The notes: a model not told the origin generated them from the sequence alone. Counted from the stretch's first letter, positions 46,759-59,382 are shown. The stretch is DNA of 64,000 bases from Epichloe hybrida (GCA_019022495.1 JAFEKR010000006.1:2852001-2916000); one strand, 5' to 3'. Program-made: numbers and translations.

Positions 46759-48135
46759 ACTATCTGGGGCTGCGGAAACAATGTTGGGGTCCGAGAGCAA
46801 ATACGAGAAGGTTGTAAGTCGCTTCGACTATTTTTAAGTTAGCCCAGCGGCCCAGCTCGCCAAGTCATGAATGGGGGGCATTGGGGCGACATTGGCAGAC
46901 GTCATTTTTTTTTTCAATGATGGAAAGGCTCGGACCAACTTTTGGATACGCTTGATGGGGCCTGAGCGTGGTGGCTATTGCATGTACTCCGTATACGAAG
47001 GAGACGCAGCAAACGGGATTGTTTCTGAATTGCCGTGCCAAACGAAATGCTTCACAGACGATCTGGGATTCCAAAAATGATGACATGAGTCAAATGACGG
47101 CCGTCCGCTGGACACAGCCTTCAGCCGACTTTCTCTACATCCGACCCCGATATCCATAATAAATCTCGGCTATATCTACGGCGTAAAATCATCCCAACTT
47201 TGATGCGAGCCGAGTCCTCCGTAATGTACGGAATACTCGGTACGTACGGATCACTCGGTTAGGCCCCTAAAAACATAAAAACATCTCTACATGCAGCCGG
47301 TGATGTCAGCACACGACTGCCGTCAGAACATTTCCTTCAAAAGGGAGACTGTCCGAGATAAGGTCAGGGAGAGACTTGTGCACTTGTGTACATAGAGCAG
47401 GAATTGGGCATCAAAACGTGGCAGACAAAGCAATGTCGCCGTGTTTCACAGCAGAACAGGAGAAGCCGGTCTGCAAAACAAAAGGATCAAATTGCCGTTT
47501 CTTGAACAAGCCAGGCCTCGTCAGAGAATTCTTCTCCATCTTGAAAAGGGTGGGTCCTTTTGGATGCCAACTCACTTTGCATAATCCGTACGGAGTACTC
47601 CGTATGTAATCCGTACGGAGAAGAGCATTTACCAGTCGCTTGGAAGGAGCAACCCAGCCTTTATAAAAAGGCGGTCGGACTCTCTCCATGTTGCGACTGA
47701 AGATGAGTCTGTGCCATTGTGTCCCCCTCTTTCAAGAATTAATAGGATTCATCTCAACAAGATGAGATTGGCACAGGACATGCCTTCTGAGTGGCCATCC
47801 TGATGATACCTTCCTACCGTGGGAGGCCCTCGCAAACAAACTACCTCCGCCATGCCATGCTATAATGCGTGCACTTCTCATCCGTACGAGCATGTGATTG
47901 GTACAAGAGCCCTTCATCGAGAGTGGCTTTTTGTGGATGAGCCACCGGCACGAGGCCACGCAGTCGCTCACAAGAATGAGCCCGGCTGCTCTCAACTAAG
48001 CATTTGCCGCAACAATCGTCCCCGATTTCGACCATCGAGCACGGAGAGATGGACCGCACAAGGCCACACCTACATACATATTGACACCACTTGCCGGGCC
48101 CAGGTGTCTGTCTGATTGAATGCCTTGGTGGTGCG

Positions 48136-48182
48136 AGAGCGAGAGCGAGAGCGAGTGCGAGTGCGAGTGCGAGTGCGAGTGC
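48136..48182. repeat. GAGCGA/GAGTGC hexamer microsatellite
   Basis: A GAGCGA array (three to four units) passes directly into a GAGTGC array (about five units). It is non-coding as far as I can tell. Confidence 0.8.
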
Positions 48183-50080
48183 GGGAAGCGCAGAAAGGCA
48201 ACCCAGCTGGGGCGAGACAATTCAGGTTGGGGAGGGTGAGCGAAACAGGTCAGGCGTTCTGGATTCATCGTGGGATTGGCCGTGGCGAGGGCCAGAGTCC
48301 CTGCTTGCGTTGCGTTTCTTGCGTTGCGTTGCTTGTTGCGTTGCAGACTGACTGCACGTCACCGCACCGCGAACAAATGTCCTAGACGACAAGGTGGGCA
48401 AGCGGGGTTCAAGTGTCACCAAACTTCAACTACAACAAGGGGAAGCAACATGGTTGGCACTCATCGTTGCTACCTACCAAGGCTATCATAGCATCTGGAA
48501 GCCTCCCTTTGTCTCTCTTGTCGCACGTCTTCCGGACTATTTCTCGGTTCAACGGCCGAATCGGAATACAAACACCATATCAACTCGACATGCAAGCGCG
48601 AGAGCCTTCAAACTAACCCAGATTGTGGCATCAATTGAGAGTCGCGACACATTTCGGACCGGGAGGAGCCGTGTTGTCAATCGCGCCAATGCATCTATCT
48701 AGCATGATATGATGTGATGATATCATCGCCATTCCCAGCTCCGCAAGATTGACCAAGAACGATTCATCCAAGACTCGTCCACGCACGTCACGAAGCCGAA
48801 ACTCACTTACGATGACAGGAGTTGACCGGTTGGACGGAGGATCTTTTGCTGCGTGCCAAATAGCTGATCTAAATTCGGATCCTTGGTCACCTCGACTTCT
48901 TGCTCCCTCTTATACTGACTACTCTTCTTACGGACTACACACGCCTCCAATGTGCAGCAGGTAATATTCCAAACCAGGGCGGCAAAGATGGTGTGGCATC
49001 CAAGTGAGCGCCGATTCCAACCACATCCGCTGGCTTTCTGGCGGGCTGCCATCCCATCGCCGCAGACCCATGTTCGTTGCAACCCTGGTCAACCATCATC
49101 CGCACCACCATAATAGTCACCCGGGTCACCGTCAACAGTGCCGCGCCGCCATCGACAATAGAAGACTCTTGGTGTGGCCCAAATGCCGCGGGGCTAGATT
49201 GTTCACGTCTGGTACATTCATTGTCCTCTGTGGCTGCTAGTTGCCTCTTGCAAGAACCAAGGAAAAGCCACAACCTCGTCGGGTGCAAGTGTCCTCAAAT
49301 CGATACCGACAAGGCACAAAATCAATACCTTCTGATGCTGGCCTTGTCATGTTACCCAGCCACGCGCTGACGCCCAAGTTCTAACTCTCCTGGTCTGTGT
49401 TCTTTTGTCGCCGCTCCAACCTGCTGCATGCTACGAATCGCCATTGCACAACCCGCTTGTCGCCTCACGCCTCACGTCTCACCGTTGCTGCGTTGTTCAT
49501 TCTCTCCTAGCCATCGTCACACAACGTGATATCTTGCGCGCTGTTGCACATCTGCCATTGGCCGTTTTGTCGGTGGCTCTTTAAGGAACTGATCGTGCCA
49601 GTCCAGTGGTCCTACTAAGTTTGTTGTATGCTGAGGTCCTCGACCAACGCTTTCATGTGAACCGACGAGGGGTTCGACGGATCTTTACCCAACAGTTTCC
49701 TGGCGAGCGTGGTTACTGCGAATTGCAACCTGGTGTTTACATAACTCGCCCTGTCCGAGTTTCCGCATATAAAGAATTTGGTGACAATTGGCGACGTCGC
49801 AACTCGTGGGAGCCGTCCAATAGTTGGGAGATGCATGATCAGCACGATCAATAATGTCCTGAATGGTGGCATAATAGCGATAACATTTTTCTATTCTTCT
49901 ACTGTGTAGGTCACCTCCAGCTCACTTCTGGCCCGAGAAGCGGCGTTGCCAACGCATAATAGATTGACAGAGTTCCAACATTTCTTCCGACTCCGGTTTC
50001 ATTTGACTTCATATCATCCCTTCCCCCCCCCCCCTTCTCTCAGCTTTGCTTTCAATTCTCACTGGCTGGCCACATAGGCT

Positions 50081-50937
50081 ATGGATTCCTCATTTACGAG
50101 AGAGGAAAAGGTATGCCTCATTAGTACCCAGCATCCAAGAGATAAGAACTACGACTGATTACACATATCCTTCTACACTGCAGCGATTTGTGCTTGCTGA
50201 GATACTAAAATCCAGCGATGTCGGTGTTGAGCATTTATGGCGGTTCATTGAAGCGAACCAAATTGTTCCTAACTGGATGAATATGCAAGTTCCGCTAGGT
50301 ACGTTTGCCGCCTGCTTCTGCGTGTTAAATCCCCATTCCTCGGAGCCGTCTTTCTTATGCGCCAACAGGTAGAAGTTTGAGTCAGTGTATTCAGATTGTA
50401 GATCATATGAAGGACTCGCCATCTCAATCGAAACGTCTATCAACTGGCAGCTCAGGTGAATACAGTCGCGGCCTGCAGTTCGAACACGTGTCAGGCGACT
50501 TGGTCAGCCCTCGACTACATCAGGTCTCACCTTCGAGCACTTCGACACCAATTGCAATTCTGCCACGGCCTTCCACAGACAATGGCCAAAGCTGCGTATC
50601 TGCCGCTCGGCCTGCGCACAACCAAAACAAAAAGAGAGGACGGCCGTCTCGGGCGGACAAGGCGAAGAGGAATCTGAATCCCAAGCTTCCGCCACATCTC
50701 GCCCCCCGTCCAGAACAAGGAACTGGACATCGGCCAATCTTGCCAGCAGCTCCTCGGCAAGATGGTGAATCGATACAACCAATGCCGCAGGCCCTCCCAC
50801 AGATCCAGTCCGGGCCTTCTGGCGTGGAAAGAGACAAGAAGAGACGGCGCTTGGGTGACTTTACGCAGATCCAGCAGGCCGGCCCTGCCACTATCAAGAA
50901 CAACACAGCTCCCGCAGTATCTAGCGGCGCAATCTAG
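50081..50937 (+). CDS. AT-hook-containing fungal protein
   Basis: The model is join(50081..50110, 50184..50298, 50369..50937), 237 aa, with two introns (GTATGC and GTACGT donors). The N-terminal 70 residues form a compact helical domain: MDSSFTREEKRFVLAEILKS, EHLWRFIEANQIVPNWMNMQ, VPLGRSLSQCIQIVDHM. This resembles a small Myb/SANT-like or homeodomain-like unit often found in fungal proteins (inference). The rest is disordered, with an AT-hook KKRGRPSRADKAKR at about residues 134-147 and a basic KKRRRLGD run near 205. The AT-hook and basic run suggest a nuclear DNA-binding protein. No specific function is known to me. Both splice junctions restore an uninterrupted frame, which supports the model. 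Confidence 0.75.
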
Positions 50938-51888
50938 CGGTTCGCGCATGAGATGCCGAGAGCAGCTCAGTTACTATCTGGCATACACTGTCACCACTCC
51001 ATTGGCATTGGTAACGCGCAAAGTTCGACGCCGACTCAACTCGTCCAATCTTTAGCTCGGCAACATGCCCCTCGTCTTGCATACTCAGTTGCGGAGGCTG
51101 TTACAGCTGATCTCAGCGGACATGGCTGAAGGTCAACTTTACCTGCGGACGGCTCTCGTCAGTTCTGTCAAGATGAGTCTTTTTTTTTTTTTGATTTGCT
51201 GACCTCGTGGTCCTCATCTCGCTTTGCTCCATGTCTTCTTCTCAACACTTACTTGTCTGGTGTATGGCCCCACTTCAACACTTATTCACGTTGTCGCATA
51301 TTAAAGTTCTTCTTTTCCCCATTGTACGATTCAAATGGCGGTCGTGCATTCCCCCCTACTCTTCTCTCCCTGTTTGTCATTCCTCTTTGACATCAGCCAT
51401 CCATCTATTCTACTTTGCCAGGGCTGCAGTTCCATCGATCCATACGTTGTTTGTTTTCGCTGTTGCTCATGAGGGAGGTGGTCACGGCATGTACATTACA
51501 GCATTCGAGTAGAATCATAGAGAAAGGAGTGCATGTAGGCGGTCTTTGTTCTGTCGTTGCATGGTTGTCGGTCCAGAACGCTCCGTCGAGATCAAATGAG
51601 GACATTGTTCGCTTTGCTACCTCCCGTGCCACTTGCTGTCTAGTTAAAGGGGAGAAAGAGGGGCGATATCCATCATGACTCATGTCTAGCACTGATTTCA
51701 AAGGCGGGTTTCTTCTTGTTTTGTTTAGCAATCGCAATCAATTTACTACCGTCCTCCAGTCCTCCTTTTATCCCTTATCCCCCACCACCATCCAGCTCCG
51801 AATTGCTTCCTCGTCTGTGAATAAACAAGTTTTGTGAGGTTCATACAGTGGTGACATGCATGACTCCACGATTCTTTTCCTAAAACCC

Positions 51889-51920
<32 letters not shown>

Positions 51921-52108
51921 CTTACGTCTTCACTTTGTTAGTTACTCGGGCCGGAGACTCCCTGATCCTATCATAGCCATGCCCTTGCATGGATGCATAT
52001 TTTTCAGTGGTGCGTTGCCGAGATTCGTAGGGTCCACGTTCCTCTCTTGACTCTGTAGGAAGGGTATCATAATTGTTCCATTGTGAATTTTTTCTTACAT
52101 TTTTTTTT
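50938..52108. other. Convergent intergenic region
   Basis: The region between the AT-hook gene and the GABA transaminase gene. It contains T13 at 51,180-51,192, A29 at 51,889-51,917 and T11 at 52,100-52,110 overlapping the transaminase stop. No gene is supported. Confidence 0.5.
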
Positions 52109-53700
52109 TTACAGAGCTTTGGCCACCTTCTCAAGAGCTTCAATCAGGATATCAGCGTGGTGCTCCTGGAAAATGAGCATGGGTCGCAGTCGAACGGCAC
52201 TGGCACCACTGCCGCCAATGTTGATGCCGAAGCCCTTGGCCTTGTTGAGGAACTCGTCACGCTTGGGGTTGTCAAAGGCAATGAACGTGCCCTGGCCCTT
52301 GCCACGGAGGTTCTTGAAGTGCTCAGGGTACTTGCCGGCGAGACCCTCGAGTTGGCCATAGAGGTAGTCACCAACCTTGGCTGTGTGTTTCACAAGGTCC
52401 AGTCGCTCAATTTCGCTAATGATGGCGCGGAAAAGGAGAGCCTTGGATGGATCACCCATCCATGTGTTGAATTGACGGTAGGGCTTGTTGGGGCGGAGGT
52501 CCTTTGAGCAGTAGTAGTAGCCGGCGGTCTGAGCTTTCTTGGAGAAGGTGACCATGTCCGGGGGGTCCTGCAGGTTCCAGTGCTCGTGAGCCCAGAACTT
52601 TCCCGTGGCACCAACACCGGTCTGAACCTCATCAGCGATGAGGAGGATATTGTGCTTGCGGGTCAAAGCACGTAGCTTTTGGAAGAAGGACGGGCTCGCG
52701 TGGTTGTCACCACCTTCACTCTGAATGGGCTCGACAACGACAGCGGCGGGAGGTAGGTGCCAGGTTTTGATCAGGTGCTCAACTTCATCCAGGCTGGCTT
52801 GCTCGGCTTCCGCGTTTTCCTCGGCGTGCTGGTCGAGGGGATATTTGAGCTGGGGGAAAGTAGCCTGTGGCCAGTCGAAGGCGGGAATGTCAAGCTTGTG
52901 GATTGGCTTGGATCGTGTGGTGGACAAGCAGCCGAACAGGCGGCCGTGAAAACTGGACTTGAAAGAGAGGATAGAGAGCTGAGAAGAACCGGGAGCCTGG
53001 TTGTTCATGACGCTCTCGATTTCCTGGGGCGTGAAATCGATGTCCGGGCCGCCTCGCTCCTGCTGCCGCCTGTACATGAATGCGGCCTTGTAGGCAATTT
53101 CGTTGGCATCGGAACCGGCCATGGCGGTGTAGACGTTGTTGAGGCCCTTGGGAGCCACCTTGAGAATGCCAGATTTCAAGACACCGGCCCACGTATGGGA
53201 AGGAAAGTTGCCCAGAGCAGGACGATTAATGATGGCGTCAACCATCTCGGGGGTTTGAGCAACCTTGCGGAGCTCGGGGTTGTTGTAGCCAACGGGTATA
53301 GAAGCAATTTGAGCATAACTACGGTGTGAAGGTCAACATCATGTTGGTGGGTGTTAAGAGTCGGTAGGGTTGCAGGAGGAGCGCGCATTGCCACTTACAC
53401 GTCCAACAGCATGTTGCCATCGGGGTCGGCAATGTAGTTGCCTTCGCTCTGGGTATAGTCGGCCATCATGTTGACACTACGGGTTTCAAAGACGTCGTCA
53501 AGCTCCTTGAGAGCCTCGACCGCCTTGGGGCCAGGGAATTTGGTTTTGAGGATAGGTGCAGCGGGCTCATCTTTGTGAAAAGACTTCACGGCAGCCATGC
53601 GCATAGCTCCAGCAGTGCCGAATGGCCTCTGCGCCACGCCAGCGCTCAGAGACTGCGCCACGGCAGGTCGGGCCGCGTCAGCAGCACGGAGAGCCGACAT
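52109..53700 (-). CDS. gatA: 4-aminobutyrate (GABA) aminotransferase
   Basis: The model is join(52109..53318, 53399..53700), 503 aa, with one 80-nt intron (GTAAGT donor) splitting LLDV and YAQIASIPVGYNNPEL. The N terminus (MSALRAADAARPAVAQSLSA) is Arg/Ala-rich like a mitochondrial presequence. The fold-type I PLP enzyme features are clear: YTAMAGSDANEIAYKAAFMY, SFKSSFHGRLFGCLSTT, VVVEPIQSEGGDNHASP, LLIADEVQTGVGATGKFWAH, the Schiff-base lysine in DMVTFSKKAQTAGYY (about residue 360), and FNTWMGDPSKALLFRAII. Family role: transfer of the amino group of GABA to 2-oxoglutarate, giving succinate semialdehyde and glutamate in the GABA shunt; fungal enzymes may also use beta-alanine. The length matches the family and the gene looks intact. 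Confidence 0.93.
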
Positions 53701-54967
53701 GGCGACGACGTGGTGTGTTTTTTTTTCGCGCAGGAAAAGGAAGCCTCGGATGTGGGAGTTGGGACAAGATCGTGGAGAAGGTGGAGAAAAGGAAAAGTCG
53801 TGGTAGGAAGGAGCGAGGAGCGAGGAGCAAAGGCGGCAACAGCTTCCGGAGCTCCAAAGCCTTTTATCGGTGGTTCAAGACGGCTTATCTGTGGAGACGT
53901 CTCTGATTATGCGGGGAGTCGGGAGGGGTCGCCCCTGCCAGTAGCATGCTTATTTATGTACGTCCGTATTCCGTATTCCGTATTCCCTCTTGCCTTTTCT
54001 TCTCTTATTTTACATAATACGGGATCCCGCTCGCACACCCCGCTTCGCTTCTCTTCCACCAACAATGAGCATCGTCACACATTTGACCCGCCGGTCTGGA
54101 AAACAATTGGCTGGTGCCGCGCCGCCTTTACGTATTAGTCTCCGTCATTCCGGGTTTGGGACAAATCAGTTCAGTTGTTCAATCGGTAGGACGCCACCGA
54201 CATCGGCGGGTCAACGCAGCATGGTTCGACAAGCTTCATCGTGGACGATAATCATCCAAACAATACTCCGTACTCCGTAATAATAGGTCCGGATCCGTAG
54301 GTCGCCCTTGATCTAAACTAGGGCCCTCTCAGTCTCGACCCATCGACCCATCGACCCATCGACCCATCCGCCGGCTCCGCCCAAGATGGCACGACGACCG
54401 GCCCGGTCCCACACCCGCCCGAGTGCCCAAGCCGGTCAGCTTTGTGCAGAATATGCACCCACTGTACGGAGTATTACGGAGCATAAAATACAGCTCATAC
54501 TCCGTACAGTACATATATTCAGCATGTACAGGGGGGGGGAGGGGCGTGAAGAAGAGGACGGCCAGGTGCCATGATATGGTCCACAAAAAAAAATTGCAGC
54601 TCTTCGTCATTCTGCTCATGCCTTGCTTGAGTAAACAAACTGCTGGTTTCATTCCCAACCCTCTGTATCCCAATGCTTCTTCTAATTATGTAAGCGCACC
54701 CTATCATTACACAACGCCCATGAAAAATGTCATTGCTAAAGTCCCTAATGCTCCTCTTCTAAATACGCCGATACCAGAGCTGCGACCGCTCACTAAGGAT
54801 ACTGCCACGGCTTTAAGGAATGCTTGTGTACGCCAATCCGTCATGCAAAAATGGAACCGCCGAAACCCCCCCCCCCCCTTTTCCCCAAAAAGCAAGATTC
54901 GGGCACAGACTGTCCAGCTGACCCACGGAGAAATGTGTGAGCGCCGAAGCTTTTACAAGCCAGATCG
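53701..54967. other. Intergenic region with palindrome cluster
   Basis: The promoter side of the GABA transaminase and the 3' flank of the CLC gene. It contains GAGCGAGGAGC repeats (53,810-53,830), CCGTATT repeats (53,963-53,985), TACTCCGTA/TACGGAGTA clusters (54,263-54,300, 54,463-54,481, 54,498-54,516), a GACCCATC tandem repeat (54,338-54,368) and a C10-11 run near 54,867. Open frames on the plus strand (54,423-55,022) overlap the CLC 3' end and have no family features, so I do not call them. Confidence 0.5.
54338..54368. repeat. 8-bp GACCCATC tandem repeat
   Basis: Four head-to-tail copies of GACCCATC (phase arbitrary) lie in non-coding DNA. Confidence 0.8.
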
Positions 54968-57900
54968 CTATTCACCATTCTCTTCGAGCTCTCGCATATA
55001 CTTGACAAAGGTCTTCTTGTGAATCTGTTTGATCAAGTTAGTCACGACGGGTTGACGGATGCAGAATCGCCCTCCACTCACCATTCCTCTAAAATGACCA
55101 TTTTTTGAAGCACAAATGTATCGCAGACCGAGCTTGACAAAACATTCATACACGAGATCCATAGGGGATCGAATGTCCAGAGAGACGGGGGCCTGCAGTA
55201 GCAGAGTTAGTCAATGAGGATTGCTCGAAACTGGGAATGGCAAAGTAGGTCGGTACGAACAGGGTCGATGTACTGAGTAAAATCTGTAGGATCCACATAG
55301 TCATCCTCGCCCTCGTCAATGCTGGGAACTCTATCCATGAGGCAGAGACTCGTCTGCTCGTCCTCGAGCTGATCCAGGGCGAATTCGAGATCTGGGGCCG
55401 GAATAAGCCCGACCAAAATTTCGTGGCGGATAATGGGCAGGCCACCATCAATCTCACCAGCGCGGTGCAACAGCTCGAGCTTGGAGCGCAGCGTAGAGGC
55501 TGGCACCAGTGGCGAGTTGGAGATATCAATGACTCTCTCACGGCGGGTTCGAGGGAGAATATCAGCCAAATCGCTCGTGAAGACTGGCTTGTGCTTGTTA
55601 TCCAAGAAGGGATAGGCATTCATGCTCGTCAATAGATCCTGCAAAATGTACGTCAGTTGGGGTTATTCGGGGGTCGGCAGAGATGCAGTTGGGCCTACAT
55701 AAATGCTGTTTGGTTCAAGAGCATCTGCAGTCCATTTGGCCACCAGAATTGCGATCGAAAAGGGAAGGACATAATCCAAGCTTCCTGTCAACTCGAACAG
55801 AATGACGGCCAACGTCACCGAGAGCCTGGTGACGCCACACATGGTAGCACCGGCGGCAATGAACGCATACACTCCGGGCTGAATGCATGAGCCGTCGGCC
55901 GCCGTGGCGCAATTGGCGAATATGGCCCAATCAGGAACTGTGAGAACAAACCACTGCACCAAATGCCCGATGATTCGGCCCAGCAAGCCACCCACTACCA
56001 TGGAGGGAATGTATATGCCTGCGGGTACTTTCTGTTGCCATCGTGTTAGTCAAGGGGGAGGAAACAAGGCTCGTTCTCTGCACCGACATGCTCGCGGACA
56101 TTGCATAACTTACGATGCCAAAGGTAATGACTGTGAGAAACCCCTTGATCAGAAAGGCAATCATCAGAGTCAGCAGGATCGACGGGATGTCGTTGACAGA
56201 TTTTGGGCAGAGACCGAGCTCATCCGTGTTCTCATCATTAGCGTTGCAAGGAGATGCCAAGTTGAGCAGCAGCTTCGCAACTGGCTCCTTCACCAGCGGA
56301 TTCCAGAAATTCAGCAAGGCCGTGACCAGGGCTACAAGAAAGACTTCCAACATGGGATACGTCTTTATGGGCCCTATGCGTCGGAAGGTCTGGGCCCAGT
56401 ACTTGGAGGCCTTGATAAAAAGCGCCCCGAGAGCACCGCCCACTATACCAACAACGATGAAGCTCAGGAGTTCGAAGTATTCCCAATCAACCAGATACCT
56501 GACCTGAAACATGACAATCTTATGAGTGCCATACGGATTGAGAAACTTGAGTGACAATGCCGCGGTGATGCAGCAAAAGAATGTTCTGAACAGCGTCTTG
56601 GCAGGGAAAAAATACGCCACCTCCTCCAGCCCGAACAAAACACCGCCGAGTGGAGCGCCAAAGGCAACTGCAACGCCGGCGGCGGCGGCGGCAGACAGAA
56701 TCTCTCGGCGTTTGGCGTCATTTCGGTCGTATTTCGCGAACAGCCGGCAGGCAATGTTGCCTACACAAGTAGCAATGTGAACATACGGGCCCTCTTTGCC
56801 CAAACTCAATCCGGACCCCACGCTCAAGACCAAGGCCAGTGATTTGATTACGAGGGTTTTAAACCCCAGGAAACCGTGCAACACGAACCCGCTGAGAATG
56901 ACACGGACTTCTGCAACACCACTGCCAGCAGCCGAGTAGTACACCATGGGCGGATTCGACTGTGATGCTTCGTCTTGTCGACTTGGGCTCGTGTTTTCGT
57001 CGCTTGGATCATGTCCAGTGCGCTGGGGTACGGCGGCCAAGTTTTCATCCAGTGTCGTGAGCTGGTATGCAGAGGGTACCACGGTTTTCGTCCACAGTGC
57101 AATCCAACAAGAAAGACAGGCAAGACCGACGACGGATGCCAAATATATCGAGAAATTGGTCCACATTTCGCCCAGTGGATTTGAACTGAAGGCTTGAGAC
57201 CAACTTTTCCAGTTGTCACACGGCCCTCGGGGACAGCATTGCTGTGTCTGCATGTCAGCTGACTACGTATTCTATGCATCATGAGACCTGACGGAAGCTT
57301 GTTCACCTTCTCGTTCAAGTACCACGCCGTGGCACAATAACCGTCCTTGAAATCAAATACCGTCGCCTCGGCCACATCAACGACATAAACAACCAGAGCA
57401 ACAACGAATCCACAAAGGGCACTCAATATCCACCCTTGGGAGCCATCCAGAGCAACACGAACTCGGCCCCAAAAGTCTTTTCTACTACGTAGAGCCTTGA
57501 CACGATGGGAGTCGGCTATGGCATCATGTACCCAGTCGGTGCTTGTGAATTGATCGTACCACACCCTTTCATGAGGAGCGATAGATGCTTTGGATTCGAC
57601 CATGGATGTACTTCGGTCGGCGAGGGCTTGCATGAGCCTCTGGCCCCATGAGCCATGTCTGCTATGGTGTCTGGTTTGACGCACGCTGCCTATTCATGAC
57701 AATAATGTTAGCTCAAGGCGGAAAAGCACGTGGTTTCCGATGATCTGCTCTTGGCATTTTTCCAAGACGACTTACCCGTGTAACTATGATTTCGAGTTAA
57801 ATGTGCAAATCGGGGGGAAGGCGCTCCGTCTCCTCGTGTTCTGGCTCGGGCCGTATTAGGGAGCAAAGGCGAGCGCTCGTCGGGCTCCATATTATTGTGA

Positions 57901-57989
57901 AGACCAGCACCTAGGAGATTGAGTCGTCGAATTGCTCTTGGTGATGCTGGCGCCGAGCCATGGTTAGGGGCCTCGCGGTCGTCGGCCAT
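54968..57989 (-). CDS. CLC-type chloride channel or exchanger (Gef1-like)
   Basis: Six exons: 57989..57776, 57689..57307, 57247..56114, 56031..55699, 55638..55261, 55192..54968; 888 aa. Every junction restores the family frame; the exon 5 donor is a weak GTTCGT, fixed by DPAPVSLDIRSPMDLVYECF. The disordered N terminus is followed by WYDQFTSTDWVHDAIADSHR and the first membrane helix, then a Cys-rich luminal loop (CCPRGPC). CLC signatures: GSGLSLGKEGPYVHIATCVG (gating Glu near residue 349), GAPLGGVLFGLEEVAYFFP and KVPAGIYIPSMVVGGLLGR. The last two exons encode two CBS domains (PFLDNKHKPVFTSDLADILP; LRYICASKNGHFRGMVSG). Family role: chloride transport or Cl-/H+ exchange in Golgi, endosomal or vacuolar membranes, linked to copper and iron loading in yeast Gef1. 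The GKEGP glutamate is present, as in exchangers. Confidence 0.91.
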
Positions 57990-59382
57990 GGCAACTCTTG
58001 TTGTCTCGCGACGCTGGGTATTGCGCAGAGTGCCTGGGAAATTTTTGTGTCGGGGGTTTTTTTCTTTCTATTTTTGGGTTCAAGAAGAGAAGAATAGGGT
58101 GCTAGGATCGTCGCGAGTTGCGGGTAGGTGAAACAGTTTTCTAAGAATAATGTCGGGTGCAACGAGGACCCGACCAAGTCGCTTATCGGGGTTCGCTCGT
58201 GATGCGATGCGCACGAAAGGATGGTGGAGATTGACACAAGACGAACAATTGTCGAAAGACGTGAACGCAGATGGCTCAAAGATCACTCAGGGTCTTCCCG
58301 TGTCGTCTCTATTTAGGGGTTGGACAAGTCAGGATGGGTAAGAGAAGGCGGGAGGAAAGTGATAGATGGCGAAGGTAGCACCAGCACCGGTCGAGGACTC
58401 GAGATGCAGCACAGACATGGGACGGAGCTCCTTCCCACAGCAACCGTGACCTGGAGCTGGCGTGCGAAGTTCAAAGTTGCATGTCAGTCAGCACGAGCTC
58501 GGGCGACAGTTTGGGTCGGTAATAAAGGAGTCGATCCTCAAGTCGAGTCGATCGTGATGCAGGACAGGTGATGATGAGGCCGGTGGCTCGTATGTATAGT
58601 TCAAGACGACGGGCCAAGCCTAGGAGTACATGTAGTACATAGAGCCGAGCCGAGCAGAAGATGTCTCAACTTGATGCATTTGCCCCAAGCATCAGCCTCG
58701 ATTTGTTTGATGGAGGCACGAGGATCGCCTGTGACGACCGACTGGCTTTGTTCGGCTTTGCGACCCCTGTCGGCGGTCAGATGAGAAGTCCCTGGATCCA
58801 CTAGGCCAAGAAGGGGGACACGAGGCAGTCATAAGTTCGTGGTGTACGTAGTCATGGTGTAGTCATGGACTCATGGTGCGGTCATGGTGGTTGTCGGCCA
58901 TGTTGCATCCCGCCAGGTGCCAGAGCTTGCCAGAGCTTGCCAGAACTTGCCAGAACTTGCTGCTCAAAGCAGATGAAAAAGACATCCGACGTCACTTGTC
59001 AGAAAAGTCATCGCTAGCAATCCATGTCTTTGTACAATGTATGCATGAAACATTCGCCCCCCGAGCTCCTGCAGGCCCAAAGTGGCACAGAACCAGGGGG
59101 ACGCAACCCAGTGCTGCTGCGGGGCCAAGTACATTGTACTTTGTAGATTGTAGATTGTAGATTGTATGTACATGCAAGTCACTCTCGAATTCTGCACTTT
59201 TTTACAATCCATTTAGAGCTGGAGCACGCTTCTTATCTTATCGCCCCAGCAAATTTGCGGGGCCGTGGCAGAAAAAAGTTGTTCCCGCTAGAGTGCGTCG
59301 TTCCATTCCGGCAAGCCGTGATTTTCTTCTGCCCAACTCGCCCACAATCACCTTGTTCAAGCCCGAGGGCAGTGTCTTGATA
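57990..59382. other. Divergent intergenic region
   Basis: The region between the CLC gene (minus) and SAS10 (plus). It contains CCAGAGCTTG/CCAGAACTTG tandem repeats (58,919-58,962), a GTCATGG repeat (58,851-58,887) and GTAGATT repeats (59,141-59,167). An open frame continues upstream of the SAS10 ATG to 59,293 but only via a GTG codon. No gene is supported. Confidence 0.5.
58919..58962. repeat. 11-bp tandem repeat GCCAGAGCTTG
   Basis: About four copies of GCCAGAGCTTG or GCCAGAACTTG lie in a row in non-coding DNA. Confidence 0.8.

Larger units (their letters stand above)
46032..50080. other. 4 kb divergent intergenic region
   Basis: The region between the PhiA-like gene (minus) and the AT-hook gene (plus). 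No gene is supported despite its length. Contents: GGGA repeats (46,340-46,363), the degenerate TIR element, T9-10 near 46,905, dense TACGGAGTAC-type palindromes (46,985-46,997; 47,216-47,258; 47,585-47,620), GAGCGA/GAGTGC hexamer repeats (48,136-48,182), GCGTT repeats (48,306-48,345), and pyrimidine-rich leader DNA with C12 near 50,025-50,036 before the AT-hook gene. Confidence 0.5.

Noticed and set aside
46860..49590. One or more small genes in the 4 kb intergenic region
   Set aside because: Several frames of 60-117 codons exist on both strands, but none has a signal peptide, motif or credible exon chain.
54423..55022. A 199-codon plus-strand frame
   Set aside because: It overlaps the conserved last exon of the CLC gene, runs across repeats and shows no recognisable composition or motif.
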